Assembly: GCA_949840465.1 (NCBI GenBank)
Contig: CATKXE010000008.1
Location: 1-64,000, forward strand
Reading direction: 5' to 3'
Source: an uncultured Lachnospiraceae bacterium
Lineage (GTDB): Bacteria > Bacillota > Clostridia > Lachnospirales > Lachnospiraceae
Length of the DNA stretch: 64,000 nucleotides
A program made the translations under genes and the position numbers. Below the pieces are notes generated by a model. The model ran no database searches. It was not told the origin of the DNA and saw only the letters and a program-made list of their open reading frames with translations. Of the stretch, positions 8,642-16,623 are shown in pieces; position 1 is the first letter of the stretch, and each line of letters starts with the position of its first letter.

Positions 8642-10084
8642 TCATGACCCAATGCAGGCTTCTTTAATGACCATTTCACGCAGCATCCAGAGACACAGGA
8701 GGTTTGGAATTGCCATAAGGGAGTTGAACAGATCTGACAGCGTCCATACGAAATCCAGAGACAATACTGCGCCCAGATACACGGCAGCAATATAAAGGGA
8801 ATGGTATTGCCGCAGCCTTTCTTTTCCCCACAGGTAGCGCACCGCGCACTCTCCGTAAAAGCTCCACCCGATTATGGTCGCGAAAGCAAACAAGACCAGA
8901 GCCGCCGACAGGAGCAGATTTCCGTCTATCTGCAGGCTTCCAGATGATTGCGCCGCTTTGGGACCTATTTTTTGAAATAAACCGTCCAACTGGGAAAATG
9001 CAAGAAAGCAAAGGCGATCCGGTTCCGCCCCCCGAAAGACTTCCGGCTGCCTGAGCATGCTGCCCACAACCGCAATCCCTGTAATTGCGCACATGACCAC
9101 AGTATCCCAAAACGTGCCTGTCATAGAGACCAATGCCTGCTGCCGCGCAGATTCGGTGCGCGCGGAGGCCGCCGCCAAAGGGATGGAGCCCAGCCCGGCC
9201 TCATTGGTAAACAGCCCCCGGGAGATACCCACCCGCATCCCCGTCATGACCGCCGTCCCCGCGCACCCCCCAACCAAAGAGCGGGAGGAAAAGGCTGACT
9301 GGACGATGATGCGAAGGGTCTCCGGCAGGAAGCAGCGGTTCATCCAGATGAGAAGAAAACATCCCCCCAGATAAAAAACGCTCATGAACGGAACCAGCCA
9401 AGTACAGATTTTTGCAATCTGTTTCGCCCCGCCCAATATCACAGCCCCTGTCAGCGCGGCTGTTACTGCGCCGATGATCTGCGGAGGCAGTTCCCCCTGC
9501 TCCAGAATTGCCGCTGTGATAGAATGGGACTGCACGCTGCTCCCCATTCCCAGGGACACCAGAATCACAGAGACCGAAAATAGAACAGCAGCACTTTTCT
9601 GATGCAGAACATGTTCCATCACATACATAGGCCCGCCCTGAAATGTGCCGTCCTCCTGCTTTTTACGGCATCTCAGGGACAGATAGCATTCGGCATAGCA
9701 GGTGGCAATTCCCAGGACGCCCGTCATCCAACACCAGAACACCGCCCCGGGTCCCCCGATGGCAACCGCTGTGGAGATACCGATGATATTTCCGGTTCCT
9801 ATGGTGGCGGCAAGGGCGGTGGCAAGGGCGGAGAAGGGGGAAACGCTGGCTTCGCCGATGCCTCCCCCGCCAAAACCATGCTTTCGCCCGGTCTTTATCC
9901 CGCTGCCGGCTTCTGCTTTTTGCCCGGCGCCTGTCAGGCAAAGCCGGATCCCCTCGGGGATTTTTCTCTGAATAAACCGGGATCGGATCGTAAAATAGAG
10001 ATGGGTTCCCATCAGCAGGACAAGCATGGGAAAACTCCACAGAAATTCCTGCACGGACTGGATGATGTTCAAAATCTGAGGCAT
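8642..10084 (-). CDS. sodium/alanine symporter (AGCS family)
   Basis: A 480-residue Na+- or H+-coupled alanine/glycine importer of the AGCS family. Diagnostic stretches are TALAATIGTGNIIGISTAV, the segment starting GGPGAVFWCW that runs to YAECYLSLRCR, GTFQGGPMYV, and the later GLFTNEAGLGS with the conserved Asn. About ten transmembrane helices are visible. Length is close to the family norm. It is encoded alone on the minus strand; the start has CAGGGTG upstream. No clear terminator was found in 8500-8641. Confidence 0.93.
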   Translation of the reverse strand: MPQILNIIQSVQEFLWSFPMLVLLMGTHLYFTIRSRFIQRKIPEGIRLCLTGAGQKAEAGSGIKTGRKHGFGGGGIGEASVSPFSALATALAATIGTGNIIGISTAVAIGGPGAVFWCWMTGVLGIATCYAECYLSLRCRKKQEDGTFQGGPMYVMEHVLHQKSAAVLFSVSVILVSLGMGSSVQSHSITAAILEQGELPPQIIGAVTAALTGAVILGGAKQIAKICTWLVPFMSVFYLGGCFLLIWMNRCFLPETLRIIVQSAFSSRSLVGGCAGTAVMTGMRVGISRGLFTNEAGLGSIPLAAASARTESARQQALVSMTGTFWDTVVMCAITGIAVVGSMLRQPEVFRGAEPDRLCFLAFSQLDGLFQKIGPKAAQSSGSLQIDGNLLLSAALVLFAFATIIGWSFYGECAVRYLWGKERLRQYHSLYIAAVYLGAVLSLDFVWTLSDLFNSLMAIPNLLCLWMLREMVIKEACIGS

Positions 10085-10211
10085 AGCTGCACCCTGGAAA
10101 CATTCGTCGATACTAATATATGAAGGGGCGCCCTGAATTCATGCATGGGGTAAAAAATTCTGCCGGTCACTTCAAAAATTTATGACATTTCCTGCTCCCA
10201 ACCCCCCACGG

Positions 10212-11405
10212 TCAAAAAACGTATTCCTGAAGCCGTCTCATGGCTTCTTCCACCAAAGCCCGCGGCAGAGCCAGATTGAGCCGGATGGCGTACTCTCCGT
10301 GAAACGGCCTTCCGTCCTGCCAGATCACGCCGACTTCCACGCCGGCGCGCTGCAATTCGTCAATGGTCTTTCCGTGCGCCCTGCACCATTCCCTGCAATC
10401 TAAAAACAGCATGTATGTCCCTTCCGGCCTTGCCACGGACACGCCTTCAAAATGTTCCAGGATATAACGGAACGCATAGTCTGCATTTTCCGTCAGCACC
10501 TGACACAGCTCATCCACCCACTCATGCCCTTCCGGTTTATAAGCGCCGATCAGCGCATGCATCGAAAGCACATTCATGGAATTATAATGAGACAGCGAGG
10601 ATTCCTTTCTTATCCGATGCCTCATGCGGGGATTGTAGATAATGTGGTAACTGCCCACAAGCCCCGCCAGGTTAAATGTCTTGGAGGGCGCATAAAAAGC
10701 GGCAGTGCGCATTTTCGCGTCCTCGGATACCATCTGGGTGGGAATGTGTTTGTGCCCGTCCAATATAATGTCAGACCAGATCTCGTCGGACGCAACCATA
10801 ACGTCATACTTTCTGAAGAGCTCCATAGCCTGCTCCAGTTCCCGCCTCTCCCAGACGCGGCCGCATGGATTGTGGGGAGAACAGAATATGGCTGCATGAA
10901 TATGTCCTTCCCCAAGCTTCTTCTCCATATCTTCAAAGTCCATCCTCCAGACGCCCTCCTGATCCCGTTTCAGGGGACTGAGTACCATGTGGTATCCTGC
11001 ATTTTCCAACGCTTCTGTAAATCCAATATATGTCGGGGAATGGAGCAATACCTTGTCCCCTTTCGAACAAAATACATTCAATGCGCTGATCACACCGCCA
11101 AGGACTCCGTTTTCATATCCGATACATTCCCTGTCCAATCCCTGCACGCCATGCCGTGCCTCCTGCCACCTGATGATGGAATCATAGTACTCGTCCCTCG
11201 GGGAAAAATAGCCGTATGCAGTATGTTTTGTGCGTTCAACGACCGCCTCGGGAATGGTTGGGACAGCCGGAAAATTCATATCTGCCACCCACATCGGGAT
11301 CTTACTGAACCCCTCCCTGACCTGCACGCCCTGATACGGGAGCATATCCACCGCAACCGCATCCCTGCCGCTCCGGTCCATAATTGTTGTAAAATCATAC
11401 TTCAT
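10212..11405 (-). CDS. MalY/PatB-type PLP-dependent cystathionine beta-lyase/aminotransferase
   Basis: A 397-residue fold-type I PLP enzyme. The N-terminal region has the MalY/PatB hallmark PMWVADMNFPAVPTI and TAYGYFSP. The active-site lysine is in the SKTFNLAGLVGSY motif, and the CSPHNPCGRVW motif binds the cofactor region. Such enzymes cleave cystathionine or related C-S bonds to release homocysteine or thiols, pyruvate and ammonia; the exact substrate cannot be read from sequence. The ribosome binding site is AGGAGG at 9 bp. A near-consensus promoter lies just upstream, so it is a monocistronic gene. Confidence 0.92.
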   Translation of the reverse strand: MKYDFTTIMDRSGRDAVAVDMLPYQGVQVREGFSKIPMWVADMNFPAVPTIPEAVVERTKHTAYGYFSPRDEYYDSIIRWQEARHGVQGLDRECIGYENGVLGGVISALNVFCSKGDKVLLHSPTYIGFTEALENAGYHMVLSPLKRDQEGVWRMDFEDMEKKLGEGHIHAAIFCSPHNPCGRVWERRELEQAMELFRKYDVMVASDEIWSDIILDGHKHIPTQMVSEDAKMRTAAFYAPSKTFNLAGLVGSYHIIYNPRMRHRIRKESSLSHYNSMNVLSMHALIGAYKPEGHEWVDELCQVLTENADYAFRYILEHFEGVSVARPEGTYMLFLDCREWCRAHGKTIDELQRAGVEVGVIWQDGRPFHGEYAIRLNLALPRALVEEAMRRLQEYVF

Positions 11406-11472
11406 CTTTTGCAGCCTCCTTTTCTGTTTGCAAGGATCTTTTTATGCCGGCAAATATCTGTGCCTGCTTTTT

Positions 11473-11501
11473 ATTATACGGGTTATTTTTGCGGCGGTCA
11501 A
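11473..11501 (-). promoter_or_regulatory. promoter of the MalY/PatB gene
   Basis: Minus-strand TTGACC (11496-11501), a 17-bp spacer and TATAAT (11473-11478), about 65 bp before the start codon. Confidence 0.8.
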
Positions 11502-11558
11502 CGCTCTTATGAGGCCATGCGCCTGTAAATCTTTGCTGTAAATCGGCTTTCAGGAGAT

Positions 11559-11585
11559 TAAAGTTTTCCCATATCCTGCCGATAT
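11559..11585 (+). promoter_or_regulatory. SigD (sigma-28, flagellar) promoter of yjfB
   Basis: TAAA (11559-11562), exactly 15 bp, then GCCGATAT (11578-11585). This matches the established Bacillus SigD consensus TAAA-N15-GCCGATAT at every defined position. It lies 50 bp upstream of the YjfB-family ORF, which independently belongs to a motility-associated family. Confidence 0.88.
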
Positions 11586-11634
11586 ATGTTATGTGCAGTA
11601 TGAACACGATTTTTCATGATAGAGAGGTGACCTT

Positions 11635-11811
11635 ATGGATATTCCTGCATTATCAACAGCGATGTCAATGGAACGGTTGAGTACGAGCATCAGTTTCGCA
11701 CTGATGTCCAAGGTGATGGACACGGCAGAGAACACCAGCGAGGCCATGATCGAGATGTTGGATGCCGCTGTGGTGCCCGGATTGGGAGAGAATATTGATA
11801 TCATGGCATAG
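11635..11811 (+). CDS. yjfB: YjfB family putative motility protein (58 aa)
   Basis: A 58-residue ORF starting MDIPALSTAMSM and ending ENIDIMA, with an AGGTG site 7 bp before the ATG. The N-terminal pattern (short acidic start, ALSTAMS, then an amphipathic helix with MDTAE) and the size match the YjfB family, small proteins of unknown function co-regulated with flagellar genes. It is preceded by a perfect SigD promoter. No flagellar or chemotaxis gene is present in the window, so this is an orphan member of a distant regulon. The family call is by pattern and is supported by the promoter. Confidence 0.85.
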   Translation: MDIPALSTAMSMERLSTSISFALMSKVMDTAENTSEAMIEMLDAAVVPGLGENIDIMA

Positions 11812-11934
11812 CCGCACTGTTCATGCGTCCGCTGCTAACAGGAACCTGTAAAACAGCCAGAACAGGCTGTACGGATATCCTGCCATACCGTTCTTTAAAA
11901 GCCGCGGAAAAGAATGACACAAAAACAACGGAAG

Positions 11935-11977
11935 CGGTGCAGTATAGAGCGTTTTCTATAGGCTGTATACTGCACCG
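11935..11977 (+). terminator. stem-loop after yjfB
   Basis: A 12-bp inverted repeat (CGGTGCAGTATA and its complement) with a 19-base loop lies between yjfB and azlC, followed by GTTTCC rather than a strong T-run. It may terminate yjfB or act in the azlC leader. Confidence 0.45.
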
Positions 11978-12004
11978 TTTCCATGCCAAAAAGGTGATGG
12001 TACA

Positions 12005-12754
12005 ATGGGATGTAAGATAAAAAAATATACTTTAAAAAATACATGCAACCAGGCTGCTTTCCGGGACGGGATGCGGGACGGCATCCCCATCGGGCTTGGT
12101 TATTTTGCAGTGTCCTTTTCTCTTGGGATCGCGGCGAAAAACGCAGGGCTGACCCCTTTTCAGGGATTTCTCGCAAGTTTCCTGTGCAATGCGTCCGCAG
12201 GGGAATATGCCGGTTTTACGCTGATTGCTGCGGGAGCCGCTTATGTCGAACTGGCAGTAGTCACATGGATCACCAATGCAAGATATCTGCTCATGAGCTG
12301 TGCCATGAGCCAGCGGCTTGACCCGGACATGCCCGGATACCACCGCTTCCTTATGGCGTTCCATATCACGGATGAATTGTTCGGGATCGCCATTGCCCGC
12401 CCGGGCTGTCTCAATCCTTACTACAGCTATGGCGCGGTGCTGATGGCCGCGCCCTGCTGGGCATTCGGGACGGCTCTCGGAGTGGCTGCGGGCAGCCTCC
12501 TTCCGCTGCGTCTGGTAAGCGCGTTCAGCGTGGCGCTTTATGGCATGTTTCTTGCGGTCATTATCCCTGCTGCCAGGAAAGACAGGGTCATCGCAGCCCT
12601 CATCATCTGCTGCTTTGCCGCCAGCTTCTGCGCGGCTTACCTGCCTGTTTTTTCGGGAATGTCCGGCGGTACACGCACTATATTGCTGACATTGGTTCTG
12701 TCCACTGCGGCCGCGCTGCTGTTTCCGAAGGAGGAGGAAAGCAAAAATGCCTGA
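12005..12754 (+). CDS. azlC: branched-chain amino acid exporter large subunit (AzlC family)
   Basis: A 249-residue membrane protein of the LIV-E/AzlC family, which with AzlD exports branched-chain amino acids and analogues. Family features include GIPIGLGYFAVSFSLG near residue 26, PFQGFLASFLCNASAGEYAG, and WITNARYLLMSCAMSQRL, followed by several hydrophobic helices. The start follows AGGTG. The stop overlaps azlD by 8 bp, the standard arrangement of this two-component exporter. Confidence 0.93.
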   Translation: MGCKIKKYTLKNTCNQAAFRDGMRDGIPIGLGYFAVSFSLGIAAKNAGLTPFQGFLASFLCNASAGEYAGFTLIAAGAAYVELAVVTWITNARYLLMSCAMSQRLDPDMPGYHRFLMAFHITDELFGIAIARPGCLNPYYSYGAVLMAAPCWAFGTALGVAAGSLLPLRLVSAFSVALYGMFLAVIIPAARKDRVIAALIICCFAASFCAAYLPVFSGMSGGTRTILLTLVLSTAAALLFPKEEESKNA

Positions 12755-13049
12755 CATGTATATCTACCTTTTCATCATGGCCGGGGTGTCTTATCTCATC
12801 CGCGTCCTGCCCATGACTTTGATACGAAAGCCCATAAAAAATAAATTTATCCAGTCCTTTCTTTATTATGTTCCTTATGTAACCCTTGCGGTCATGACTT
12901 TTCCCGCGGTCATAGAAGCTACGCAGAGCCCTGTATCCGGCCTCATTGCCTTTGCCGTCGGCGTCCTGGCCGCATGGCTGGGGGCGGATCTGTTCAGGAC
13001 AGCCGTATTCTGCTGTGCCGCCGTATTGGCGGCAGAACTATTTTTGTAA
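12747..13049 (+). CDS. azlD: branched-chain amino acid exporter small subunit (AzlD family)
   Basis: A 100-residue protein with four hydrophobic helices. The family motif SYLIRVLPMTLIRKPIKNKFIQSFLYYVPY lies near the N-terminus in interrupted form, and there is a Gly/Ala-rich C-terminal half. It is the obligate partner of AzlC, reading from inside the 3' end of azlC with GGAGGAGG just before the start. Confidence 0.92.
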   Translation: MPDMYIYLFIMAGVSYLIRVLPMTLIRKPIKNKFIQSFLYYVPYVTLAVMTFPAVIEATQSPVSGLIAFAVGVLAAWLGADLFRTAVFCCAAVLAAELFL

Positions 13050-13092
13050 CAATGATCTGACGGTTTTTATGACGGCGCGGAGGTGAATTTTC

Positions 13093-13713
13093 ATGGAAAA
13101 ACATCCACTGCCCCGCCCTTTGCTGGACAAACTCCGGCAGACGGCGGCGGATTTGGGCGTACAATATCCGAATGAATATGAAATCATTTACAGCGCGCGC
13201 AGGACCCTGTCTGTGGAGATCACCCTCGACGGGCAGGTAAAAGTGCGCGCTCCGAAGCGGATCCCAAAATCTGAGGTGGAGCGCTTTTTTATGGAAAAAG
13301 AAACCTGGATCTTAAAACATCTGACAAAAGCCGTCCAAAACAAAGCGCCGGCGCCTCCTCCGCTTCCAGAGGGGGAACGCCGGCGTTATATGGAGCTCGC
13401 GCGGGATATCTTTACCCGCAAGACCGCCTGTTATGCTTCCATCATGCATGTAAATTACGGGCGCATCTCCATCCGGGAGCAGAAAACCCGCTGGGGAAGC
13501 TGCAGCAGCAAGGGGAACCTCAATTTTAACTGGCGGCTCATCTTTGCGCCGGAATCTGTCCTTGATTATATCGTAGTCCATGAGTTGGCGCACCGGAAGG
13601 AAATGAACCATTCCCCGGCTTTTTACAGGATCGTGGCATCCGTCCTGCCGGATTATAAAGAACAGCAGAAATGGCTTAGGGACCATGGGCAGGATTTATG
13701 GACGGTCGTGTGA
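13093..13713 (+). CDS. YgjP/SprT-like zinc metallopeptidase-fold protein (DUF45)
   Basis: A 206-residue cytoplasmic protein of the YgjP (M48-like) family. The zinc site is visible as VVHELAHRKEMNHSPAFY: His163, Glu164 and His167, with His173 in the next turn. Upstream is the family block RISIREQKTRWGSCSSKGNLNFNWRL. Members have been described as metal-dependent hydrolases of uncertain substrate. It follows azlD by 43 bp with GGAGGTG before the ATG and could be co-transcribed. It converges with the minus-strand gene that ends at 13739. Confidence 0.9.
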   Translation: MEKHPLPRPLLDKLRQTAADLGVQYPNEYEIIYSARRTLSVEITLDGQVKVRAPKRIPKSEVERFFMEKETWILKHLTKAVQNKAPAPPPLPEGERRRYMELARDIFTRKTACYASIMHVNYGRISIREQKTRWGSCSSKGNLNFNWRLIFAPESVLDYIVVHELAHRKEMNHSPAFYRIVASVLPDYKEQQKWLRDHGQDLWTVV

Positions 13714-13738
13714 ATCTCCTGCGGCAGGCTTCGGCGTA

Positions 13739-14809
13739 TCAGACTCTGTGAGACGAGGCTTCCTCTTTTATGAATCCTCCCTCCCGCCGCGGCCGGATAT
13801 ATGACGCAAGAATCCCGAAAATCATCCCGGCAAAAATCCCCGCCCCTATGGACTGCACCCATGCATGGAGCATTTCCTGCCAGGCAAAAAATTCCTGATG
13901 TGCCGCAAGGCTTTGTATCTGCGCCGCCTTCTCACGGAAAATACGGCCAAAAAAGTCAGGGTCAGACCAGTATGTGGGAAGATAATCCACGCCCGGCGCT
14001 GCGATTTTGACTCCTGATATTACGCCCCAGATGGAAGCGGAAATGCAAATCCCGAAGATGCATACGGGTAAAAATCCCCCTCTTTTCAGAGCGGCAATCC
14101 CCGCGGCTGACAGCATGAAGGAGAATACCAATGTATAAAATAATATGGCCGTCATAAAATAAAGCTGCCCGTCCACCTTCTGGCCGTCCGTGCTTCCCAA
14201 AACCGTTTCCACCAGACTAAATGCCTGGGCAGAAGACTGCGCCGCCTTTTGCTTTCGCACGGCCGCGCCGTCAAATCCCGTATTTTCCCCTGCCGGAACC
14301 GCGCACACGGACAGATTGCCCTTTAGGATCCCAGTGACCTGATAGATTTTCCCATTTGCCTCAACTTCCATTCCTGATACCTTCTCCGAGCCGAACAGTT
14401 CCCTCGCCAGCCCCTGATCCAACATGCATGCCGCGGACTCTTCCTCTGTAAAATACCTTCCACAGACACAGCCGTTTCCAAAGACCGCGCCCGGCTGCCC
14501 CTGGATCTGATAAAGGCCGGCCTTTTTCCCTCTCCCTGTATTTTCCGCAGAAACTTTCACTTCCCCTGCCGATTTCCACAACGCTGCCTCGGAAAATCGC
14601 TCTCCTTTGTCATTTTCCTGCAGCTGCCCAAGGGCGGAAGCGGACGCGCCGTCTTTCGGATAACATACAAAGATCCTGTCCGCATATTCATTTAAAATGG
14701 CAAGACATTTTACCGCATGGATATTTGCAAGAAGGATGAGAAGGCACATTGTAAGGCAAAGGATTTTATTCTGCAATTTTGTCTTCATGGCCTGATCTAT
14801 GCCTCCCAT
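13739..14809 (-). CDS. MacB/FtsX-like ABC-type membrane protein without ATPase
   Basis: About 356 residues: one N-terminal membrane helix, a large extracytoplasmic region of roughly 180 residues resembling the MacB periplasmic core (CGRYFTEEESAACMLD, GMEVEANGKIYQVTGIL), then three C-terminal helices. This is the topology of FtsX/MacB half-transporters. No ATP-binding partner is encoded next to it. The start is ambiguous because the 5' end is tandemly duplicated (see 14769-14927). An AGAGGTG 7 bp before the ATG at 14809 favours that start; ATGs at 14815 and 14788 are alternatives. It is the last gene of the solute-binding protein/permease/HlyD-like operon and probably works with the adaptor immediately upstream. 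Confidence 0.7.
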   Translation of the reverse strand: MGGIDQAMKTKLQNKILCLTMCLLILLANIHAVKCLAILNEYADRIFVCYPKDGASASALGQLQENDKGERFSEAALWKSAGEVKVSAENTGRGKKAGLYQIQGQPGAVFGNGCVCGRYFTEEESAACMLDQGLARELFGSEKVSGMEVEANGKIYQVTGILKGNLSVCAVPAGENTGFDGAAVRKQKAAQSSAQAFSLVETVLGSTDGQKVDGQLYFMTAILFYTLVFSFMLSAAGIAALKRGGFLPVCIFGICISASIWGVISGVKIAAPGVDYLPTYWSDPDFFGRIFREKAAQIQSLAAHQEFFAWQEMLHAWVQSIGAGIFAGMIFGILASYIRPRREGGFIKEEASSHRV

Positions 14810-14927
14810 CGCCATACACCTCTATTTTATCCTGCAATTTGGTTCTCATAGCCTGGTCTATGCCCCCCATCGCCATACACACATACTTTCTCATCCTGTA
14901 TCCTGATTTTCATGGTTTGATCCGCAC
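14769..14927 (-). repeat. degenerate tandem repeat of a gene start (about 61-64 bp period)
   Basis: Three imperfect copies contain ATGs at 14788, 14849 and 14913 on the minus strand, each followed by a similar stretch (ATGAAGACAAAATTGCAG, ATGAGAACCAAATTGCAG, ATGAAAATCAGGATACAG). The first two also share about 30 bp upstream, including GGCATAGA(T/C)CAGGC. Only copy 1 is the 5' end of the MacB-like gene. The others lie in the spacer and run into stop codons. Confidence 0.75.
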
Positions 14928-16457
14928 CCGGTCTCCTTCCTGCACATATTTTTCCGACAAGACAATGACCCTGTCAGTGTCCTTTAAAGTAGATTCCACC
15001 GCGGCATTTTCAGAATCCTTTTCCAAAACAGCCACCGGGATCCGTTTGGCAGTCTGTACAACTCCCAGCATGGTTTCTTCCTCTGAAATGATCAGGCAAT
15101 ACGCCCCGCCCATCTCCTCCCGGAGCGCACTTAAGGGGATGAGCTGTTCATATTCTTTTTCGGAGTTGGCCTTCACCGTCCATTCGAAAGAGTCTCCACT
15201 GTCAGCCCTTGTATTTTCCGGAAGAGCGGCGTACCAGCAGTACAAAAGCTGCTGGGGTGCGTTGGGATTCTCCCCGCTTCCGCCTGCATTGGAACCACGC
15301 TCTACACCGGTAGATTCAATCCGCACAGTCTTCTTCCTGCCTGCCCCCAGACGGACCTCAGCCTCAACGCCGGATTTCAGCTTTTCCCGATCTTGTTCGG
15401 AAACCCTGCCCCTGAGCCTCCATCCCCCGCTTCCGGTGACAAGAACCTCCGCTCCTGTGGTGAAGGTTCCGGCCTGAATCCCTGATTCCAGCACTATGCA
15501 GTCCTGCTTTGCACAGATTTTCCCGCCTGCGTCCTGATAGGACAGAAGCAGCTCCAGAGCCTTTCTTGCCGTGTCCACCTGTACGTTCAGCGCCTGTACC
15601 CCCAGCTGCGCCGACTGGACTGCATTGGCTTCGTTGGCGTCTTGAGCCGCGTCTTCTTTTAAGGCAAAATTATATTCATTCTGTGCCTGAATTACGGACT
15701 GCTGCGCGGCCTCCACATTGGCATGGGCTTCCCTGAGGGCGTTTTCCAGTTCCGGCTGCCTGGAAGAACCGGGATTCTGTACGGCGGCATTTTCATCTTC
15801 TACAGGTTCCTGGATATTCCCGGCAATGCCAGATGCACTCTCTGCAGCAGCGGCCTGCCCGCCGGACATTGAAGCTCCCGCCTCGGCAGGCTGCCCGCCG
15901 GGCGCCAAAAGTCCCGATGGCGCTTCCCCGGCAAATTGCTCCCCGGACTGCTGCTGTGGATATGCCGTTTGAAATTGGTCATAGGCTGCCTGGGCATCCG
16001 CCTCCTTCTGCCGGGCATCCTGAAGCTTGCGCCGGGCGTCCGCCAATGCCTGCTGCGCCCTCTCTGCCGACGGGACACGGGCATTTCCACGAGCCGACAC
16101 CTGCTGCTGTTGTGCCTGTAGTTCCAGCTGTGTCAACTCCGCCTGTTTGCCCTCAATGGCCTGCTGCAGATATTCCATGCGAAACTGCACCAGACAATCC
16201 CCTGATTTTACCGTGCTGCCCACATCCGCCGCCCATTCCACCTGCTGCCCGGGCCACAGAAAAACCAGATTTTCCTGTACCGGCACTACGCTGCCTTCTC
16301 CGCTGCAGGTATAGGACAACTTTCCCCGGCCCGGCTTCCCCGCCTGAACCTGGGCCACCAGCACCGAGGCCGCCGCTCTGGACAAGATGGTAAACAACAC
16401 CATCAAAATCAAAAATACTGCCAGGATCCGCACGGCCCGTTTTGTTTTGATCTCCAA
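14910..16457 (-). CDS. HlyD/MacA-like adaptor (membrane fusion) protein
   Basis: About 515 residues. An N-terminal membrane anchor (AVRILAVFLILMVLF) is followed by a lipoyl-like beta segment and a long Gln/Ala-rich coiled-coil region (QALADARRKLQDARQKEADAQ). Then come a low-complexity Pro/Gly/Ala insert, a second coil, and a C-terminal beta-barrel region ending DRVRIKP. This is the adaptor architecture of HlyD/MacA. In a Gram-positive it would stand outside the membrane next to a transporter such as the MacB-like protein encoded just downstream. The ORF can start at TTG 16481, but the TTG at 16457 has an AAGGAG 9 bp upstream and is preferred. No ATG is available in frame. The start lies inside a tandem repeat. 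Confidence 0.8.
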   Translation of the reverse strand: MEIKTKRAVRILAVFLILMVLFTILSRAAASVLVAQVQAGKPGRGKLSYTCSGEGSVVPVQENLVFLWPGQQVEWAADVGSTVKSGDCLVQFRMEYLQQAIEGKQAELTQLELQAQQQQVSARGNARVPSAERAQQALADARRKLQDARQKEADAQAAYDQFQTAYPQQQSGEQFAGEAPSGLLAPGGQPAEAGASMSGGQAAAAESASGIAGNIQEPVEDENAAVQNPGSSRQPELENALREAHANVEAAQQSVIQAQNEYNFALKEDAAQDANEANAVQSAQLGVQALNVQVDTARKALELLLSYQDAGGKICAKQDCIVLESGIQAGTFTTGAEVLVTGSGGWRLRGRVSEQDREKLKSGVEAEVRLGAGRKKTVRIESTGVERGSNAGGSGENPNAPQQLLYCWYAALPENTRADSGDSFEWTVKANSEKEYEQLIPLSALREEMGGAYCLIISEEETMLGVVQTAKRIPVAVLEKDSENAAVESTLKDTDRVIVLSEKYVQEGDRVRIKP

Positions 16458-16471
16458 TCTGCTTCTCTCCT

Positions 16472-16623
16472 TTTCATGCAAGTCAGTCTGTCCCCTTCTG
16501 TCCTTCCCCTTTTATACAGGTCAGCCTGCGCTCCCCCTGTCTTTCCCTTTTATGCAAGTCAGCCTGCGCTCCCTCTGCCTTTCCCTTTTGATACAAATCG
16601 GTCTGTACTCCTCTGTCCTTCCT
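16472..16623 (-). repeat. four imperfect 37-39 bp tandem repeats at the permease/HlyD junction
   Basis: Four consecutive units share the pattern TTTTATGCAAGTCAG followed by CCTGCGCTCCC..CTGTCTTTCCC. The unit length is not a multiple of three. The array covers the last about 21 codons of the upstream permease, the spacer, and the candidate TTG start of the HlyD-like gene. Copy-number change would alter the permease C-terminus and the spacing. Confidence 0.85.

Noticed and set aside
10452..11528. Plus-strand 358-codon frame
   Set aside because: Exact antisense of the MalY/PatB gene, which has clear PLP-enzyme motifs; the antisense product shows no domain.
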